Below, piece by piece: positions 1 through 6,754 of a stretch of DNA of 19,695 nt. Location of the stretch: positions 1-19,695 of the forward strand of contig JAEZLW010000030.1 of the NCBI GenBank assembly GCA_023415145.1. Reading direction: 5' to 3'. Under the pieces are notes generated by a model that worked only from the letters and a program-made list of their open reading frames with translations, ran no database searches and had not been told where the DNA came from. A program made the position numbers and the translations under genes. The DNA is from Bacillota bacterium. GTDB lineage: Bacteria > Bacillota > Clostridia > Christensenellales > Aristaeellaceae. Positions within the stretch are counted from its first letter, which is position 1, and every line of letters starts with the position of its first letter.

Positions 1-164
1 TCGAAATCCCCCCTACGCCCCCTGCGTCTACGCTGGTCCGACACGCATATCCAAGGTGTTTTTTCGCTCGTAGTATGGTTTTGGGGCGTATCATTCTTGC
101 AGGGGCGACCAGGGCTTATCTCATGTGCGGCATCAACTATCGGTCAACTATTTAGGTTGCTAAC

Positions 165-193
165 TTGTACACTCCTCGCCGCAACGGTATAAT
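165..193 (+). promoter_or_regulatory. Probable sigma-A promoter of the flavoprotein gene
   Basis: A perfect -10 hexamer TATAAT lies at 188-193. A weak -35 (TTGTAC, 165-170) sits exactly 17 nt upstream. Transcription would start near 200, leaving only a short leader before the GTG at 215. Bases 1-164 upstream hold no gene I recognise; reading frame 1 is open from the window edge to the TAA at 190 but shows no family signature. Confidence 0.55.
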
Positions 194-214
194 AAACCGG
201 AAGAGGTGGGGCAG

Positions 215-1420
215 GTGAAGCAAAAAACGGTGCTGGTAATCGGCGGCGGCGCGGCGGGGTTGACAGCTGCCATCTGTGCAGCCGGGCTAGGTGCGAAAGT
301 GACCGTGCTGGAAAAAATGGACCGGGTGGGCAAAAAGATATTGGCCACCGGCAATGGCCGCTGCAATGTGATAAACGTGGGACCGCTCCGGTATCACGGC
401 GGGGAAGCGTTTGCCAAAGAAGTGCTTTCCCATGCGGATGCAAATCGGGTATCCTCCTTTTTTGGCAGCCTGGGCCTTACCCTTCGTCAAGAGGAGGAGG
501 GGAGGGTGTATCCCGCCAGCGGCCTCGCATCCTCCGTGCTGGATGTTTTGCGGCTGGGTTGTGCCCGCCATGGGGTAGAGGTTTTATGCGGCGCGGCTGT
601 TTCCCACATCGAAAAGCTTCCCGGCGGCTTCAAAGCTTTCACCTGGGACAAGCAGTATGCGGCGAACGCCGTTATCGTTGCAGGCGGTGGGAAGGCCGCC
701 CCGAAGCTTGGCAGCGACGGCAGCGCCTATGCACTTTTGCAAGCTCTGGGGCACCGGCTGATAACGCCCCGGCCCGCCATCACCCAATTGAAAACCGAAA
801 CGGAGCCCATCCGGGGATTAAGCGGCATCCGTTCGCTGGCGGAGATTTGGCTGACCCGCAGGGACGATATTCTAGCCAGGGAAAAAGGTGAGATCCTGTT
901 CACTGAATATGGAGTCAGCGGTGTGGCGGCCATGCAATTGGCACGGGATGCCACGGGGGCAACGCTGCACATCAGCCTTTTACCGGCTGTCAACATCAAA
1001 GAAAATGATCTGATGTCTGCACTTATGCACCGGGCGGGGCTGTTTTGCAATGCGCCTCTGGAGCAGTTCTTTTCAGGCTGGATGCATGCAAGGCTGGGCA
1101 TGGCGCTGATGAAGCGCGCAGGCATTGGGCCTTTGTCCCGCGTTTGCGCTTCTCTTTCTCAAAAGGAAGCATCCGTCCTTGCGGGCCTGATAACAGACTT
1201 CCCGCTTGCCATCACCGGCGTGCAGGGGTTTGATAGCGCCCAGGTGACGGCAGGCGGCATCGATACCCGTGATTTTGATCCCGCCACCATGGCTTCCCGG
1301 CTTCATACCGGCCTGTATGCCGCCGGTGAAGTGTTGGATGTGGATGGGGATTGCGGCGGTTTCAACCTGCTCTTTGCCTGGGCCAGCGGCATTGTGGCCG
1401 GGGAGCACGCTGTGCGGTGA
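215..1420 (+). CDS. NAD(P)/FAD-dependent oxidoreductase, HI0933/YhiN/BaiN-type flavoprotein
   Basis: Predicted soluble flavoprotein of the HI0933-like family, annotated variously as aminoacetone oxidase-like or BaiN-like; the substrate cannot be read from sequence. The N-terminus has the Rossmann dinucleotide motif GGGAAG (residues 10-15), then the acidic beta-2 end (VLEK) and the family signature KKILATGNGRCNV. The C-terminus carries the second FAD contact region, GLYAAGEVLDVDGDCGGFN followed by an SGIVAG stretch, so the protein is full length (401 aa; family about 400). I place the start at GTG 215 because AGAGGTGG (202-209) is 5 nt upstream; GTG 206 is in frame but lies inside that ribosome site. 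The gene has its own promoter at 165-193, and a double-hairpin repeat begins 2 nt after the stop. BaiN itself is linked to bile-acid 7-dehydroxylation in Clostridium scindens, but the family is widespread, so no bile-acid role is claimed. Confidence 0.88.
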   Translation: MKQKTVLVIGGGAAGLTAAICAAGLGAKVTVLEKMDRVGKKILATGNGRCNVINVGPLRYHGGEAFAKEVLSHADANRVSSFFGSLGLTLRQEEEGRVYPASGLASSVLDVLRLGCARHGVEVLCGAAVSHIEKLPGGFKAFTWDKQYAANAVIVAGGGKAAPKLGSDGSAYALLQALGHRLITPRPAITQLKTETEPIRGLSGIRSLAEIWLTRRDDILAREKGEILFTEYGVSGVAAMQLARDATGATLHISLLPAVNIKENDLMSALMHRAGLFCNAPLEQFFSGWMHARLGMALMKRAGIGPLSRVCASLSQKEASVLAGLITDFPLAITGVQGFDSAQVTAGGIDTRDFDPATMASRLHTGLYAAGEVLDVDGDCGGFNLLFAWASGIVAGEHAVR

Positions 1421-1422
1421 CA

Positions 1423-1477
1423 CCAGGGGCTCTGCCCCTGGACCCCGCCAAAGGGATTTTCATCCCTTTAGAATCCC
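1423..1477 (+). repeat. GC-rich double-hairpin repeat, copy A
   Basis: Two consecutive inverted repeats. The first is CCAGGGGC / GCCCCTGG (1423-1430 and 1434-1441, loop TCT). The second is AAAGGGAT / ATCCCTTT (1450-1457 and 1462-1469), followed by AGAATCCC. The same design recurs at 6278-6440 and 17076-17130. This copy begins 2 nt after a stop codon, so it may also act as a 3' stem that protects or ends the flavoprotein mRNA. No T-tract follows the first stem. Confidence 0.85.
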
Positions 1478-1557
1478 TCTTATGGGTATGTATCAATAAC
1501 ATACTTACTGTAACTGATCGATTGAATGGCATACGGTTTTCACAGGAGGATATATAA

Positions 1558-1950
1558 ATGGGCATCTTATCAAACAGCGTACATACGGGTCTTTTCGTGG
1601 AAAATGTTGAAAAGATGGTGTCATTTTACCGGGACATCCTGGGCTTTGAAACAGACTGGGATGGTGGTCTGTTTGCCAGTTTCAAAGTAAAGGATGGCGG
1701 ACTGTTTTTATTTGACAGGAAGCAATTCGTCGCATCCATGAAACTGGAATACTGCCCTCCCAGAGGATTCAATCAAACCATGGAGATTGGCATCGGCGTT
1801 CCGACAAAAGAGGATGTGGACAGCGAATATCAACGATTGTTGTCCCTTGGCATTCAGTCGCTGACAGGCGAACCGGTCACGCAGCCCTGGGGGCAAAGAA
1901 ACTTCTGGATTGCCGACCCGGAAGGCAATCTGATTGAAATTGCCTGCTGA
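1558..1950 (+). CDS. VOC family protein (glyoxalase/bleomycin-resistance/dioxygenase fold)
   Basis: A 130-residue single-module vicinal-oxygen-chelate protein, expected to be a cytoplasmic dimer that binds a divalent metal. The beta-alpha-beta-beta-beta pattern is visible: VHTGLFVENVEKMVSFYRD at 8-26, the GF..D turn, then the C-terminal module with WIADPEGNLIEIA. Candidate metal ligands are His9, Glu76 and Glu127, the usual positions for the class. The last part (DPEGN-IE) is the commonest VOC signature. AGGAGGA at 1544-1550 lies 7 nt before the ATG, a strong ribosome site. It is the first gene of a tight cluster, with the lactonase starting 30 nt downstream. Substrate is unknown; lactoylglutathione lyase, fosfomycin/bleomycin binding and others share this fold. 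Confidence 0.85.
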   Translation: MGILSNSVHTGLFVENVEKMVSFYRDILGFETDWDGGLFASFKVKDGGLFLFDRKQFVASMKLEYCPPRGFNQTMEIGIGVPTKEDVDSEYQRLLSLGIQSLTGEPVTQPWGQRNFWIADPEGNLIEIAC

Positions 1951-1980
1951 ATGCGCGGTATTCAAAATGCGGAGGTTCAT

Positions 1981-3003
1981 ATGAAAGCGCTGATATTGAT
2001 AGGAACTTATACATCCGGCGGAAGTTCGCAGGGCATATATGAGGCAGAATTGGATCTGGAAAGCGGTGCTTTGAGCAGTGCCCGCCTGGTCATTTCTCAA
2101 AAGGAGCCTTCCTACCTTGTTTTGTCCAGGGATGGAAAGCGTTTGTACACCGTGGAAGAAACACTGCCAACCGGCCGCGTGTACAGTTACAGGGCATTAT
2201 CAGATGGCTGGATGCAAACAGGCGTTTTGCCCTCCGGGGGCAGCGCGCCCTGTCATGTGATGCTGGATGAAGATCAAAACATGCTGGCCGTGGCCAATTA
2301 TATGGACGGCGCGGTGAGCTTTTACGGTTTGGATGCTCTGGGTGCGCTGCAAGGCAGCCCGCAGACGATTGTGATGGAGGGCAAAGGCGCAAACCCCCTG
2401 CGGCAGAAGTGCGCCCATGCCCACCAGTGTGTGAAAGCCCAGGGAAAGGTGCTGGTATGCGACCTGGGCACCGATCAGGTGCGCGTCTTTTGCAGGGCCG
2501 CAGACGGTCACTATATGGAGGAAGAACCCCTTGTGCATGTACGTCCCGGCGCGGGGCCGCGGCATTTGGCATTGACGCATGACAATGAGATGCTTTATCT
2601 TTTGTGCGAGCTTCAAAACGTATTGTATACCTTCCGCAAAACCACTGACGGTTTTATGGAGGAGGGCGTGTATGAATACCTTCCGGCTGATGTGTATCAA
2701 AGCGCCGCTGCAGCGGTACGCTTAAGTCTGGATGAGCGGTTTTTGTTTGCCTCCAGCCGGGGTGGGTATAATGGCGTAGCGTTGTTTGAACTGGATACTA
2801 TAACACGGCTGCCGGTTTTGAAGGATGTATGCTCCTGCGGCGCTACCCCAAGGGATATATTGCCGGTGGGAGAATTTCTTCTGTGCGCCTGCCAGGATGC
2901 AAACGCGGTGCAGGTGATGAGGCTGGACAAAAGGGAAAAGAAATTGACTGTGATAGATGAAATTGCCCTGCCAAGGCCGGTGTGTTTGGTGCTGAAACAG
3001 TAG
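1981..3003 (+). CDS. Lactonase family protein (YbhE/Pgl-type seven-bladed beta-propeller)
   Basis: A 340-residue protein of the lactonase family that includes E. coli 6-phosphogluconolactonase (YbhE). Diagnostic segments are the N-terminal IGTYT-GGS-GIY blade start, 'PSYLVLSRDGKRLYTVEE', 'GSAPCHVMLDEDQNMLAVANY', a HAHQC/DLGTDQV blade and 'GPRHLALTHDNEMLYLLCE'. These repeat at about 45-50 residues, as expected of propeller blades. If the assignment holds it would hydrolyse a sugar lactone such as 6-phosphogluconolactone, but many members are uncharacterised. I use ATG 1981 because GGAGG (1971-1975) is 5 nt upstream; an in-frame ATG at 1951 adds ten residues but lacks a ribosome site. It lies between the VOC gene and the phosphotransferase-like gene with gaps of 30 and 29 nt, so the three probably share a transcript. 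Confidence 0.85.
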   Translation: MKALILIGTYTSGGSSQGIYEAELDLESGALSSARLVISQKEPSYLVLSRDGKRLYTVEETLPTGRVYSYRALSDGWMQTGVLPSGGSAPCHVMLDEDQNMLAVANYMDGAVSFYGLDALGALQGSPQTIVMEGKGANPLRQKCAHAHQCVKAQGKVLVCDLGTDQVRVFCRAADGHYMEEEPLVHVRPGAGPRHLALTHDNEMLYLLCELQNVLYTFRKTTDGFMEEGVYEYLPADVYQSAAAAVRLSLDERFLFASSRGGYNGVALFELDTITRLPVLKDVCSCGATPRDILPVGEFLLCACQDANAVQVMRLDKREKKLTVIDEIALPRPVCLVLKQ

Positions 3004-3032
3004 CATTTCGCATCAAAGGGGAGAAACAACAA

Positions 3033-3896
3033 ATGATGAAGGATATGAAAAAGTATATCCAAACGAATATGGACCACTTTCAGGAGCTTTCCCTCAGCAC
3101 AAACAAAGTGCTTCAGTTTTCATACAAAGGAAAGGCGTATATCTTAAAAAAGCAGATGCTGCCTGATGATCGGCTGTCCCCATTCTGGCAAATGATGAAG
3201 GATGTGTTCGACTCCGGTTTCCAAAAACAAAGGGCTTTCATGAAAAGTATTTGTCAGGTGCTTGAAGAAAATCCGCATATACAGGTGGCGAACTTTGTGC
3301 TTGCGGATGAAGAGGAAGGGATTCAGGTATTTGAAAGGATGCCGGGCTATAGCTGGGAGCCGGATGTGTTTCCCAACGGGGCTGGCATTGCCTGTCAGTT
3401 GGGCCGGTTTATAGGCTTTAACCATAGCAGATGCTATGACGGTTATGAATTGCCCGGCATGGGTAACAGCAACCTTAAGGAAAAAATCATACGCCATATG
3501 AAAGATACCATAGCATTGCACTGGAATGGCGATGATGCTTTGGATGTAAGTGTCCGATCTTGTTATAAAAGAATGAAATCAATGGATGTTGCGTGCAATG
3601 ACCTTTCCCTGATCATGGCGGATATATCGGCAAATCAATTCTTGTTTCATGATGAAGAGATTTCCGCGTGTGTTGATTTGGACGCGTATGTGATTGGGCC
3701 CAAAGCATGGGAGCTTGCCCTTATCCAAAACTGCGTAACGGATATGGAAAGCTTCAAAAGAGGGTATGAGCAGTATCAGAAGTTCCCGGATACAAAGAAG
3801 ACAAGCGGCTTTTACATGTTTTTGATGGCGCTGAATGATGTTGGGGGAAAAGAAGAAATGCACAGCTTCTTAAAGAAGGATGGCCTTTTGTCTTGA
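3033..3896 (+). CDS. Aminoglycoside phosphotransferase/choline kinase-like protein with altered catalytic loop
   Basis: A 287-residue protein that resembles the APH/protein-kinase-like fold only in part. There is an N-lobe-like strand with lysines ('FSYKGKAYILKKQM') and a helical C-lobe. The expected HxDxxxxN catalytic loop appears as MADISANQFLF (195-205): the His is Met, and Asp197 and the Asn are one residue closer together than usual. It is followed by a metal-loop-like VDLDAYVIGPKAWELAL (DxD, residues 215-217). Start at ATG 3033 is chosen because AAGGGGAG at 3016-3023 precedes it; an in-frame ATG at 2982 would overlap the lactonase gene. The gene ends 13 nt before a strong hairpin (3909-3943). 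It could be an active small-molecule kinase with a diverged loop or a non-catalytic relative; the family call is tentative. Confidence 0.55.
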   Translation: MMKDMKKYIQTNMDHFQELSLSTNKVLQFSYKGKAYILKKQMLPDDRLSPFWQMMKDVFDSGFQKQRAFMKSICQVLEENPHIQVANFVLADEEEGIQVFERMPGYSWEPDVFPNGAGIACQLGRFIGFNHSRCYDGYELPGMGNSNLKEKIIRHMKDTIALHWNGDDALDVSVRSCYKRMKSMDVACNDLSLIMADISANQFLFHDEEISACVDLDAYVIGPKAWELALIQNCVTDMESFKRGYEQYQKFPDTKKTSGFYMFLMALNDVGGKEEMHSFLKKDGLLS

Positions 3897-3908
3897 ACCC
3901 GCCTCCTA

Positions 3909-3943
3909 AGCTCCTTCAGCCGCCGAAGGCGGCTGAAGGAGCT
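3909..3943. terminator. Strong hairpin between convergent genes, possible bidirectional terminator
   Basis: A perfect 16-bp stem with a GAA triloop. The left arm is 3909-3924 (starts AGCTCCTTCAGCC) and the right arm 3928-3943. It lies between the phosphotransferase-like gene and the minus-strand aminopeptidase. No T-run flanks it on either strand, so intrinsic termination is not certain; it could instead be a dispersed repeat or an mRNA end-protecting stem. The C-GAA-G triloop is known to be unusually stable in DNA. Confidence 0.6.
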
Positions 3944-4000
3944 CAAGGGAAACGCTTCGCAACCCGTATCTCATGAACGCTTTTACTGCAAGAGCCGGTA

Positions 4001-5116
4001 TTACTTGAGCGCATCAGGATTCAGGCACTTCAAATCTTCCACCACAAACAACCCGTCCTTTCGAACCAGCTCCCCGTCAAAGTACATTTCCCCGCCGCCG
4101 TATTCCGGTGTCTGAATGCATACCAGATCCCAGTGGATGGCGCTCTTGTTGCCATTGGGGCATTCGTCGTAGCAGTTGCCCGGAGTAAAGTGGAAGGAGC
4201 CGGCAATCTTCTCATCAAACAGCGTATCCTTAATGGCAGATGTGATGTATGGGTTCACGCCGATGGCGAACTCGCCGATGTACCGCGCACCTTCGTCGGT
4301 GTCAAAAATTTCGTTGAGACGCTTTGTGTCGCTGCCGGTGGCTTCGATGATTTTACCGTCTTTGAAAGTAAGCCGGATGTTTTCATATGTGCGGCCATGG
4401 TAGAGGCTGGGGGTGTTGTAATGAAGCACGCCGTTCACCGAGTCACGGATTGGCGCGGTGAATACTTCCCCATCCGGTATGTTCAATTCCCCGGCGCACT
4501 TGATGGCAGGCTGGCCCTTGATGGAGAAGGTCAGGTCTGTTCCGGCACCCACGATATGCACCTTGTCGGTTTTTTGCATACGGTCCACCAAATGATCCAT
4601 GGCACGGCTCATTTTGCCATAATCGAGATTGCACACGTTGAAATAATGGTCTTCAAAAGCCTCGGTGCTCATGCCGGCCTGCTGGGCCATGCTGGGTACG
4701 GGATAGCGGAGCACCACCCACTTGGTATCGGGCACGCGGATGTTGGAATGCACCGGCTGCACGTAATGCTTGCTGTACAGGGAAAGAATCGCCCCCGGCA
4801 CATCGGAGCTTTCGAAACTGTTGTCACCGGCACGAACGCCGATATACGCCTGGCAATCCTTCATGCGCAGGGTATCATACTTGGCCATCAGTTCCAGATG
4901 CTCCCTGGTATAGCCCATGGCCATGGCCCGCTCCACCCGCGGCGACTTCAAATTCACCAGCGGGATGCCGCCCGCGTTGTACACCGCATTTACGATGGCC
5001 GCCGCAAATTCCTCGGGCACACCGGTGCACTCGATCAGAACCTTTTCCCCTTTTTGTACATTGCAGGAATAATTGACCAAATTATGCGCCAACTGAATCA
5101 TCCGTGGGTCTTTCAT
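4001..5116 (-). CDS. M29-family (thermophilic-type) metallo-aminopeptidase
   Basis: A 371-residue cytoplasmic peptidase of the AmpS/AmpT/PepS (M29) family, which removes N-terminal residues from peptides using two divalent metals. The central and C-terminal signatures are clear: 'NIPDGEVFTAP' with Glu217, 'RYIGEFAIGVNP' with Glu282, His309 in the SFHFT segment, and 'IHWDLV' with His328 and Asp330. Together these are the Glu, Glu, His, His, Asp ligand set of the family. It is somewhat shorter than the typical 400-415 aa. I start it at 5116 (MKDPRMIQLA) because AGGAGG lies upstream at 5132-5127; the frame stays open to 5179 but without a ribosome site. Its first 35 nt overlap the end of the acyltransferase gene, so translation is probably coupled to it. 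It fits with the amino-acid importer elsewhere in the window as peptide catabolism. Confidence 0.92.
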   Translation of the reverse strand: MKDPRMIQLAHNLVNYSCNVQKGEKVLIECTGVPEEFAAAIVNAVYNAGGIPLVNLKSPRVERAMAMGYTREHLELMAKYDTLRMKDCQAYIGVRAGDNSFESSDVPGAILSLYSKHYVQPVHSNIRVPDTKWVVLRYPVPSMAQQAGMSTEAFEDHYFNVCNLDYGKMSRAMDHLVDRMQKTDKVHIVGAGTDLTFSIKGQPAIKCAGELNIPDGEVFTAPIRDSVNGVLHYNTPSLYHGRTYENIRLTFKDGKIIEATGSDTKRLNEIFDTDEGARYIGEFAIGVNPYITSAIKDTLFDEKIAGSFHFTPGNCYDECPNGNKSAIHWDLVCIQTPEYGGGEMYFDGELVRKDGLFVVEDLKCLNPDALK

Positions 5117-6467
5117 AAGCTTTGAGCCTCCTGTGTAGTAGTGTATGGACAAGTGCCGCCGCGGGCTTTTCCAGCCCATAGGTCAGCACCGTTGCCAGCA
5201 AAACCGCCAAGCCGAAACACGTCAGCGTGTACATAAGCTGCCAGGGCTGCTCCCCTATTCGAAAGGGTTCCGGATTGGTATAAGGCGGGATGTGCCACTC
5301 CTTCAGCCATACCGCCAGTACCTGGTGCCAGATGTAATAATTGAAGGAAATGGCGGAAAAAAACTTCATGATGGGATTCGAGAACAACATCCGAACACCC
5401 TTAAAAGCGAAGGCCAGCCCCAGCATGAAAGCAGACAGCGCCGCCGCCAGGAAAAACCGCTGGTTCATTTGCGATAGGCGGACAGCCTCGAACCCATTGG
5501 CGGAAGCCTGAGATTTCATGAGCAGGATCACGCAGTACACCGCCGCAAAGGTTACAAAAGTCCCCGCCAGCCTGAGACAAATACGCGGCCCGGAATACTT
5601 CTTCCCCAAGGCCACATATGCCAAAGAGCCCAGCATACCCAGTGCGTACACATCCAAAAAAGCCGGGAACTGGTTAAACCACATGGATGTATCCGTTACA
5701 TAAAGCTGCACAAGGCCACGGTACAGAAAGGATGCGCCCATCATCAGCGATGCCGTAAGGAACGGCTTTTTCAAAAAGCCCCTGGCCAGCAAGGGGAAGA
5801 CCAGATAGGCGTGCATCTCCACCCCCCGCGTCCACAGTGCGCCGTTCAGCGGCGTTAGCAAATAGGTGGCCGGGCTTAGCGTATGGGTGAATGTCAGATG
5901 CATGAACACATCCTTGAGCATTGCGGATACGGATGCATACTTCCCCTGGGGAATGGCAACAAAGAGCAGCATGACGAGAATGCAAAAAAAATAAGAAGGA
6001 AAAATGCGCATCACGCGCTTTACGTAAAATTCCCGTATGGATGGCAGCACCCCACCCTCCGCCTTATGCCTTGCATAGGGCAAGAACAGCAAAAAACCGC
6101 TGAGCAGTATCAGCCCGTCCACAAAGATGTATCCGCTGCGCACCACAAAATCAAGGCTGATCCTTTCCCCGAACAAAGAAACATATGGCGTCAGCCAGCT
6201 TTGCTGCCACACGTGGAACCAGGCCACAAAAAACACGCACAGCACCCGCACCCCGTCCAGCACGCCCACATGCCTCGCCAGGGGCTCTGCCCCTGGACCC
6301 CGCTCAAGGGCTCCGTAGCCCTGCCCCCGCCAGTGGCGGAAAAGGGCAGAGCGGAGGAGGCTGGCGAAACGAGTGCCGGGAGCGACAGAGAACCGGCGCG
6401 ACGATTGAGCCAGATGGGGGGAAACCCCTTGAGAATCCCCATTTTTGTGCTTTGGCAAGGGTTGCAT
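5082..6467 (-). CDS. Acyltransferase-3 family membrane protein (OafA/YrhL type) with repeat-encoded N-terminus
   Basis: A 461-residue integral membrane O-acyltransferase of the acyltransferase-3 family, which typically moves acetyl or other acyl groups onto cell-surface sugars. The catalytic domain begins near residue 67 with LDGVRVLCVFFVAWFH, containing the conserved Arg74 and His85, and continues through about ten hydrophobic segments to 'YGLEKPAAAL'. The start is ATG 6467, preceded 7 nt away by a strong AAGGAG (6480-6475). From this start, residues about 10-64 are encoded by copy B of a GC-rich double-hairpin repeat read in antisense; they are Arg/Ser/Gly-rich and unlike any acyltransferase. 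An alternative is GTG 6269 directly at the domain start, but its ribosome site is weak. The gene overlaps the aminopeptidase start by 35 nt. Substrate unknown. Confidence 0.85.
   Translation of the reverse strand: MQPLPKHKNGDSQGVSPHLAQSSRRFSVAPGTRFASLLRSALFRHWRGQGYGALERGPGAEPLARHVGVLDGVRVLCVFFVAWFHVWQQSWLTPYVSLFGERISLDFVVRSGYIFVDGLILLSGFLLFLPYARHKAEGGVLPSIREFYVKRVMRIFPSYFFCILVMLLFVAIPQGKYASVSAMLKDVFMHLTFTHTLSPATYLLTPLNGALWTRGVEMHAYLVFPLLARGFLKKPFLTASLMMGASFLYRGLVQLYVTDTSMWFNQFPAFLDVYALGMLGSLAYVALGKKYSGPRICLRLAGTFVTFAAVYCVILLMKSQASANGFEAVRLSQMNQRFFLAAALSAFMLGLAFAFKGVRMLFSNPIMKFFSAISFNYYIWHQVLAVWLKEWHIPPYTNPEPFRIGEQPWQLMYTLTCFGLAVLLATVLTYGLEKPAAALVHTLLHRRLKAYERPTDDSVGA
6278..6440 (+). repeat. 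GC-rich double-hairpin repeat, copy B (expanded, inside a gene)
   Basis: The first hairpin, CCAGGGGC / GCCCCTGG (6278-6285 and 6289-6296), is identical to copy A. The second hairpin's outer arms are CTCAAGGG (6303-6310) and CCCTTGAG (6426-6433), followed by AATCCCC as in the other copies. The space between those arms is enlarged to about 115 nt and contains a further small stem, AGGGCT / AGCCCT (6307-6312 and 6317-6322). The element lies in the acyltransferase reading frame, on the opposite strand, right behind the start codon. Confidence 0.8.
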
Positions 6468-6497
6468 GGTTTCACTCCTTATGGGGTGAAGGTGTTT

Positions 6498-6531
6498 GAG
6501 ATTCTTCTGATCGATGCTCCTCACAATGACA
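6498..6531 (-). repeat. Dispersed 'TGTCATTGTGAGGAGC' type repeat
   Basis: On the minus strand this reads TGTCATTGTGAGGAGC and ends GAAGAATCTC. It closely matches a dispersed sequence (consensus roughly TGTCATTGCGAGGAGCG...GCAATCTC) that I know from many unrelated bacterial genomes. It sits 18-64 nt upstream of the acyltransferase start. The family match is from memory; the sequence itself is what is seen. Confidence 0.55.
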
Positions 6532-6556
6532 TTCGTTGAGGTTTCCTGGGGGGTGC

Positions 6557-6579
6557 AACGAGGGGGTTCCCCCCTCGTT
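6557..6579. repeat. GC-rich hairpin
   Basis: A 10-bp perfect stem, AACGAGGGGG (6557-6566) with CCCCCTCGTT (6570-6579), and a 3-nt loop. It is similar in style to the double-hairpin repeats and lies in the gene-free spacer 6468-6754. Confidence 0.7.
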
Positions 6580-6639
6580 TGAAATCGTCTCGGTTGGCTC
6601 TGCCAGCCGGACGGGGGTTTGCGAAGCAAACATTCCTTT

Positions 6640-6715
6640 CACGATTCACTGGCCGTGGGCCTTATGCCGACCAAGCGCAGCGCGGGATGGCATATAGGCA
6701 CACAAGTGAATCGTG
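6640..6715. repeat. 76-nt element with 11-bp terminal inverted repeats
   Basis: Perfect terminal inverted repeats CACGATTCACT (6640-6650) and AGTGAATCGTG (6705-6715) enclose a second inverted pair: GCCTTATGCC (6659-6668) and GGCATATAGGC (6689-6699), pairing with one bulge. The whole can fold as a long interrupted hairpin. It resembles a very small MITE-like or structured-RNA element. No coding sequence is present. Confidence 0.6.
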
Positions 6716-6720
6716 CAGCC

Positions 6721-6749
6721 TCGATCAAATGGCTTTGCCATTTGATCGA
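6721..6749 (-). terminator. Hairpin after the TPR-like gene, possible terminator
   Basis: A perfect 13-bp stem, TCGATCAAATGGC (6721-6733) with its complement at 6737-6749 and a TTT loop. It begins 6 nt beyond the stop codon of the 939-residue gene. No T-tract follows on the minus strand, so termination is plausible but unproven. The rest of the 6468-6754 spacer holds only repeats and a small GTTTGC-GAA-GCAAAC stem (6617-6631). Confidence 0.5.
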
Positions 6750-6754
6750 AACTT

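Noticed and set aside
1..192. Frame 1 open from the left edge, perhaps the end of a gene
   Set aside because: The 63 codons show no recognisable family and run into the promoter of the flavoprotein gene; kept only as a remark.
206..214. GTG 206 as start of the flavoprotein
   Set aside because: It lies inside the ribosome site that serves GTG 215.
206..1420. Naming the flavoprotein baiN with a bile-acid role
   Set aside because: The family is broad and no other bai gene is present in the window.
4133..5125. 330-codon open frame on the plus strand
   Set aside because: It is antisense to the clear M29 aminopeptidase, has no ribosome site and no family likeness; a by-product of codon bias.
6278..6754. 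tRNA or other standard RNA gene in the repeat-rich stretch
   Set aside because: No cloverleaf with the GTTCRA T-loop or CCA end could be drawn; the pairings are simple hairpins.
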